A stretch of 64,000 nucleotides of DNA from Amycolatopsis sp. NBC_01488. GTDB taxonomy: Bacteria > Actinomycetota > Actinomycetes > Mycobacteriales > Pseudonocardiaceae. Position numbers and translations under genes: made by a program. The stretch spans positions 7,288,501 to 7,352,500 of the forward strand of contig NZ_CP109434.1 in the NCBI RefSeq assembly GCF_036227105.1. Reading direction: 5' to 3'. The notes below the pieces were generated by a model. It was not told the DNA's origin and ran no database searches. It saw nothing but the letters and a program-made list of their open reading frames with translations. Shown one piece after another: positions 60,183 through 64,000 of the stretch (the stretch's first letter is position 1; each line of letters begins with the position of its first letter).

Positions 60183-60401
60183 ATGCTGGCTACACGTTTG
60201 TCCGATGCGTGGCTGCGCCACGATTCCACCACCGCTACCCCCGACGCGCCCTCGGCCGATGACCTGTTCCTGAAGTCGATCGCCGTCGGTGCCGCCGACA
60301 ATCCCGACACCATCACCATCTGGTGCGATTTCACGCTGGTCTGCACCGTCACCGGCCCGTCGCCGACAATCGGTTGCCCGTCCACCTACAAATGCGCCTG
60401 A
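60183..60401 (+). CDS. lanA: Class II lanthipeptide precursor with four TxxC units
   Basis: This 72-residue peptide ends in a Cys/Thr/Ser-rich tail. The leader (about residues 1-37) is acidic in its second half and includes ADDLFLKSIAVGA; a G36-A37 pair is the probable double-glycine-type cleavage site of class II leaders. The core then holds cysteines 48, 54, 65 and 71, each three residues after a threonine: TIWC, TLVC, TIGC and TYKC. Extra dehydratable residues are T43, T55, T57, S60 and S67. The CPSTYKC end recalls the CPTTKC ending of two-component beta-peptides such as haloduracin and lacticin 3147. The next gene is lanM. The only tyrosine is residue 69. Precursor identity is nearly certain; ring topology is prediction. 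Confidence 0.92.
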   Translation: MLATRLSDAWLRHDSTTATPDAPSADDLFLKSIAVGAADNPDTITIWCDFTLVCTVTGPSPTIGCPSTYKCA

Positions 60402-60403
60402 TT

Positions 60404-60453
60404 CCGTCCGGATCGCATTACCGGTCCGCGGACCGGTAATGCGATCCGGACGG
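60404..60453. terminator. Perfect 50-nt palindrome between lanA and lanM (attenuating terminator)
   Basis: Bases 60404-60428 and 60429-60453 are exact 25-base complements with no gap, starting two bases after the lanA stop. The RNA would form a very stable hairpin with a minimal loop. In lantibiotic operons a hairpin here usually lets abundant precursor mRNA end early while some transcripts read on into lanM. The lanM ribosome site (AGGGG) lies just outside the right arm. Confidence 0.85.
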
Positions 60454-60472
60454 TCGAACGAGGGGAATCGCG

Positions 60473-63400
60473 GTGTCGACAGCAACCGGCCGGAAACCGA
60501 CCGGCGAGGATCCACAGGATCGATGGCATGAGCTGATCCCGTTTCGCTGGTTACCCGGCGAGGCGTTGGCCGCCAGGCTGACCCTGCCGCTGGAGGGCAC
60601 CCCGCCGGTCCCGCCGGCCACTCCCCCGAACCGCGGAGTCCGCCCGGCCGGGCTGGCGGACTCCGCGGTGGCGTGGCTGCGCGAAACCCCGGCCACCTGG
60701 CCGCTGATCCCGTTCTGGCCGCTGCTGGAAGAGCTCGCCGAGACGATGACGGCGGAGCTGGCCGAGCTGGCCGAGGATCGGGTGCCCGGCGCCCCCGCCG
60801 ATCGAGCCGCCTGCGCCGGCATCACCCGGGGCTACTGTGTCAGCCTGACGTCTCATCTGGGCTACCTGATCTATCAGGTCGCGGCCGGGGCCGTCGAGGA
60901 CGTCCCGGACCGGGTCGAGGACGGGCCGCCGGAAGCGGACGCCGCCACCGAGCTGGCCGAGAAGACCGGGCTGATGAACGCGCTCGCGAGGGCGTTCAGC
61001 GACCGGGCCGCAGCCGGCAGCCTCGCGGCCCGGTACCGCCCGCTGTATCGCCAGGTCGAGCATGTGCTCGCGGTGCACGCTCGCTCGATCCGCTTACTGG
61101 TCCGGCGGTTCCGCCACGACCAGGCCGGGCTGTGGCCGCTGCTCGAAGCGCTGCCGGCCCCGCTCGTCGAGCTCACCGCGGTGGGCGACCTGCATGAGCG
61201 CGGCACCGTGTGCGAGCTCGTCTTCGACGGCGACCGGGCGTTGATCTACAAACCGCACAGCTTGGCCCTCGACCAGCAGCTCGGTACCCTCTTCGACGCA
61301 TTCGGCCAGGCCGTACCCGGCTTCGCGCCACGGATCCCGCCCACCCTCGACCGGGGCGAACACGGCTGGCAACGACGGATCTCCTGGCGCCCGGTGACTT
61401 CGCCGGAGCGGGTCGACGCCTACTACCGCCGCGTCGGCGCGCTCACCGCACTCGCCTACGCCTTCCGGGCCACCGACCTGCACCGGGAGAACGTGCTCTG
61501 CCGGGGTGCCGAGCTGTTCGTCATCGACCCGGAATGTTTTTTCGGAACCACCTTCACCACAGCGGCGGACGGGGAGTCCGAAGAGGACGGTGATGTGCGG
61601 GCCACCGTCATGGCGGCCGGCATCCTGCCGCAGCCGATCAAGCCGCCGGGGGTCGACCGGTCGTTCGACGCCTCGGTCCTCGGCTGGCACCGAGCGCCCG
61701 GCATGGACGAACTGATGCGGCTGGTGCCCCGCCGAGATCCGGACGGTCGGCTGCAGTTCGTGCTGCAGCGCACGGCGCGCCCCCCGGTCACCCATCTGCC
61801 CGGGCCGGTGGGCGAGCCGGTTCCGGTGTGGGGCCACGAAATCGCGGTCCGCGAAGGGTTCGACCGGGCCTATCGATGGCTGCTGCAGGTCCGCGACGAG
61901 CTGATCGCGCCCACCGGCGCGCTGGCCGGGTTCACCGGCCTGCGGACCCGGCACGTGGCGCGCAGCACCGCGTTCTACGCGCGGTTCCTGCGGGAGTTGG
62001 GCCGTCCGCTCACCGCGGCGGAGCCACACGCACAGGAGGAGCAGCTCAACACCCTCTGGCCACCGGACGGCCACCACCGGCCGCTGGCCCGGTCGGTCTT
62101 CGAACACGAACGCGCCGTGCTGCTGCGCGGCCTGATCCCCACCTTCGACCTCGTGGCCGGCGAACGCCGGTTGTACCTGCCCGGCCCGGACGGCTCCCAC
62201 GACGACACCTGGGTCGAGGACGCGTACCCGGTCAGTGGTCTCGACCTGGTCCGCCAGCGGCTCGCCCGGCTCTCCGAAGCCGATCTGGCCCTGCAGGCCA
62301 GGCTGCTCCGGCACACCCTCGACCTGGCCGCGGACGACAACGACCGGGGCGCGTGGCAGCCCGGCTACGAACCCGTCCTCGGCGGCGCCGCGCCCGGCCG
62401 GGACGAACTGCTCGACGCGGCCGAAGACATCGCGGCGCTGCTCACCGGGCAGATGGCCCGGACCGGCGGCCGGGCGTGGTGGCCGACCTGCTTGGACGTC
62501 GCGGAGAACCGGCGCCGGATCCTGCCCTCCACCGGAACGCTGTACAACGGGGCGGCCGGCATCGCCTTGTTCGCAGGGTGCCTCGAAGCAGTCTCAGGCC
62601 GTCGCACCGAGCTGGCCGAGCAGGCGGAACTGGCCATGCTCGACTGGGCCGATCGCTTGCTCGACCGGGTAGCACCGGATCAGCTTGCGCGCCAAGGCCG
62701 GCTCGGCGCGTTCGACGGCCTGTGGGGCGTGATCTACGCGGCGGGCTGCCTCGGCGCCATCCGTGCCGAGAAGCCGTTGCTGCGCTGGGCACAGGCGGCC
62801 GTGGAAGCGACCACTCCCGGCATCGGCGAGGCGGCCGATTGGGACGTGATCAGCGGTTCGGCCGGGATCGCCCTGGTGGCCACCGAACTGGCCGGACGGC
62901 TCGGCCTGCCGGGTGCCCACGAGGCGGCGGTCCGCGCCCTCGAAGCGACCGGGCAGCACCTGGAGCGGGTGCTGGAGTTCACCCGGGTTCCCCCGGTCGG
63001 CGTCGCACACGGCCTGTCCGGCGCCGCGCTCGCCTTCGACCGGGCCTCCCGTGTGCTGGGCGGGACGAACGCCGAGGAGTACCGCGCCGCCGCCGAAATC
63101 ACCCTGCGTGCCGAGCAGTCGGCCTTCCTCGACCGCGACCGCGGCTGGGAGGACAGCATCCAGCCGGACGGCCACGGCCGTCAGGCCGGCAAACGGGAAA
63201 GCTGGTGCCGGGGTGCCAGTGGCGTCGGCCTGGTGCTCACCGAGCTCGCCGGCCGGATCGACCTGCCGGGCGTCGACGTCGCGGACCGCCTGGCGGTGGC
63301 CCGCGAGCTTGCGCTGCGCCGGGCGATCGGCACCGACCACGAACTGTGCCACGGCGCGCTGGGCGCCTGGGAGTTCCTCACCGCCGCCGGCGCGGAAGAA

Positions 63401-63610
63401 GCCGGACCGGCGCTGAGCGCGATCCTCGCCAGCGGCCGCACTTCCGGCTGGCTGACCGGCTCGGCCGGGCTGCTGCCCGACCACGGGCTGATGACCGGAC
63501 TGGCCGGCATCGGTCTCGGACTGCTCCGGGCCGCGGATCCGGCACGCGTGCCCCGGGTACTCACCCTCGAACTGCCGGCCGGCCCCCGACCAGGACAGGA
63601 AACCGCATGA
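60473..63610 (+). CDS. lanM: Class II lanthionine synthetase LanM
   Basis: This 1045-residue bifunctional enzyme dehydrates Ser/Thr of the precursor and then closes (methyl)lanthionine rings. The N-terminal half is the kinase-like dehydratase, with LIYKPHSLALDQQ near residue 260 and TDLHRENVLC at 334-343 followed by FVIDPECFF. The C-terminal LanC cyclase (about 640-1040) keeps the zinc ligands: C912 in SWCRGASG, and C959-H960 in LCHGALG. GTLYNGAAGIALF and ISGSAGIAL are LanC glycine-rich repeats. Length matches full LanM proteins. The start is GTG at 60473 behind AGGGG, just after the palindrome. A TTA leucine codon (61094-61096, residue 208) is present. Its stop overlaps the sulfotransferase start as ATGA. 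No separate transporter or protease is visible. Confidence 0.95.
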   Translation: MSTATGRKPTGEDPQDRWHELIPFRWLPGEALAARLTLPLEGTPPVPPATPPNRGVRPAGLADSAVAWLRETPATWPLIPFWPLLEELAETMTAELAELAEDRVPGAPADRAACAGITRGYCVSLTSHLGYLIYQVAAGAVEDVPDRVEDGPPEADAATELAEKTGLMNALARAFSDRAAAGSLAARYRPLYRQVEHVLAVHARSIRLLVRRFRHDQAGLWPLLEALPAPLVELTAVGDLHERGTVCELVFDGDRALIYKPHSLALDQQLGTLFDAFGQAVPGFAPRIPPTLDRGEHGWQRRISWRPVTSPERVDAYYRRVGALTALAYAFRATDLHRENVLCRGAELFVIDPECFFGTTFTTAADGESEEDGDVRATVMAAGILPQPIKPPGVDRSFDASVLGWHRAPGMDELMRLVPRRDPDGRLQFVLQRTARPPVTHLPGPVGEPVPVWGHEIAVREGFDRAYRWLLQVRDELIAPTGALAGFTGLRTRHVARSTAFYARFLRELGRPLTAAEPHAQEEQLNTLWPPDGHHRPLARSVFEHERAVLLRGLIPTFDLVAGERRLYLPGPDGSHDDTWVEDAYPVSGLDLVRQRLARLSEADLALQARLLRHTLDLAADDNDRGAWQPGYEPVLGGAAPGRDELLDAAEDIAALLTGQMARTGGRAWWPTCLDVAENRRRILPSTGTLYNGAAGIALFAGCLEAVSGRRTELAEQAELAMLDWADRLLDRVAPDQLARQGRLGAFDGLWGVIYAAGCLGAIRAEKPLLRWAQAAVEATTPGIGEAADWDVISGSAGIALVATELAGRLGLPGAHEAAVRALEATGQHLERVLEFTRVPPVGVAHGLSGAALAFDRASRVLGGTNAEEYRAAAEITLRAEQSAFLDRDRGWEDSIQPDGHGRQAGKRESWCRGASGVGLVLTELAGRIDLPGVDVADRLAVARELALRRAIGTDHELCHGALGAWEFLTAAGAEEAGPALSAILASGRTSGWLTGSAGLLPDHGLMTGLAGIGLGLLRAADPARVPRVLTLELPAGPRPGQETA

Positions 63611-64000
63611 CCGACCCGATTTTCGTCCTCTTCGCGGCGCGCTCCGGTTCGACCCTGTTCCGCGTTCTGGCCGACACCCACCCGGAGATCGCGAGCCCAC
63701 CCGAGACGCGGATCGCCGCGATCGCCGACAGTCTCTGCTACAGCTGGCGAACCGTGTCGCCGATGGCCGCCTCCGCTCCGGTGCTCGGCGCGGACCGCAT
63801 GCGTGAGATCGCCCGGATCGCCGCCGCCCCGATGGATGCCTACGCCGCGCAGCAGGGAAAGACCCGGTGGTGCGAGAAGTCGCCGGACAACGTGACCCAG
63901 TTCCGGATGCTGGCCGAGCTCTACCCGGACGCGCGGTTCGTCGTGCTCGTCCGGCACTGTCTCGACTTCGTGGTATCCGCCCTGGACGCGGGCCGCTGGG
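63607..64000 (+). CDS. Sulfotransferase (N-terminal part, runs off the window)
   Basis: The first 131 residues are seen. FAARSGSTLF (residues 9-18) is the 5'-phosphosulfate loop with R12-S13-G14-S15-T16, and FVVLVRHCLDFVVSALD near residues 113-129 is the 3'-phosphate region with the conserved Arg and Ser, so PAPS is the probable donor. RSGST loops are typical of the sulfotransferase group that includes tyrosylprotein sulfotransferases. The ATG at 63607 overlaps the lanM stop as ATGA, so it is translationally coupled to lanM. The simplest reading is sulfation of the lanthipeptide; sulfation of the nearby polyketide is the alternative. The catalytic base and C-terminus lie outside the window. 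Confidence 0.85.
   Translation, partial: MTDPIFVLFAARSGSTLFRVLADTHPEIASPPETRIAAIADSLCYSWRTVSPMAASAPVLGADRMREIARIAAAPMDAYAAQQGKTRWCEKSPDNVTQFRMLAELYPDARFVVLVRHCLDFVVSALDAGRW

Overview
The window is high-GC actinomycete DNA with GTG/ATG starts behind purine-rich ribosome sites, tightly coupled genes and very large modular polyketide synthases. The gene content (Dpg-type enzymes, a DQPFW-type glycosyltransferase, class A flavin hydroxylases) fits Amycolatopsis or another Pseudonocardiales genus. That assignment is inference, because no rRNA or housekeeping marker is present.

Bases 620-59334 look like one nearly complete hybrid type III/type I polyketide cluster. A minus-strand operon of seven coupled genes runs from 56135 down to 3690: two FAD monooxygenases, a glycosyltransferase, then four PKS genes (A, B, C, D in transcription order). 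The PKS has a CoA-ligase-ACP loading module, nine extension modules and a terminal thioesterase. DpgA, DpgB and DpgC homologues (56384-59334) lie upstream. A DpgD-like enoyl-CoA hydratase lies at the opposite end (620-1405), beside an O-methyltransferase and a P450. Dpg enzymes make 3,5-dihydroxyphenylacetyl-CoA or its glyoxylate from malonyl-CoA, so a resorcinol-type aryl acid is the likely starter. Related starters are known for kendomycin and venemycin.

Read colinearly, the PKS gives an aryl polyketide with one free chain hydroxyl (module 2) and two conjugated dienes (modules 3/4 and 7/8). Module 9 is peculiar: its AT has lost the catalytic serine and the subdomain carrying the catalytic histidine, while its KS, ACP and the TE are intact. 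Ring closure on the module 2 hydroxyl would give a 16-membered lactone if module 9 does not extend, or 18-membered if it is loaded in trans. The AT of module 7 carries an AGH-type signature that suggests a larger extender than methylmalonyl.

Bases 60183-64000 begin a separate class II lanthipeptide operon: a 72-residue precursor with four evenly built TxxC units, a perfect 50-nt palindrome, a full-length LanM, and a sulfotransferase that overlaps lanM by four bases and runs off the window. The only tyrosine of the precursor lies inside the last predicted ring, so a sulfated lanthipeptide is the most interesting hypothesis here. Transport, leader-peptidase and regulatory genes for either system are not in the window, except for a partial ArsR-like regulator at the left edge.
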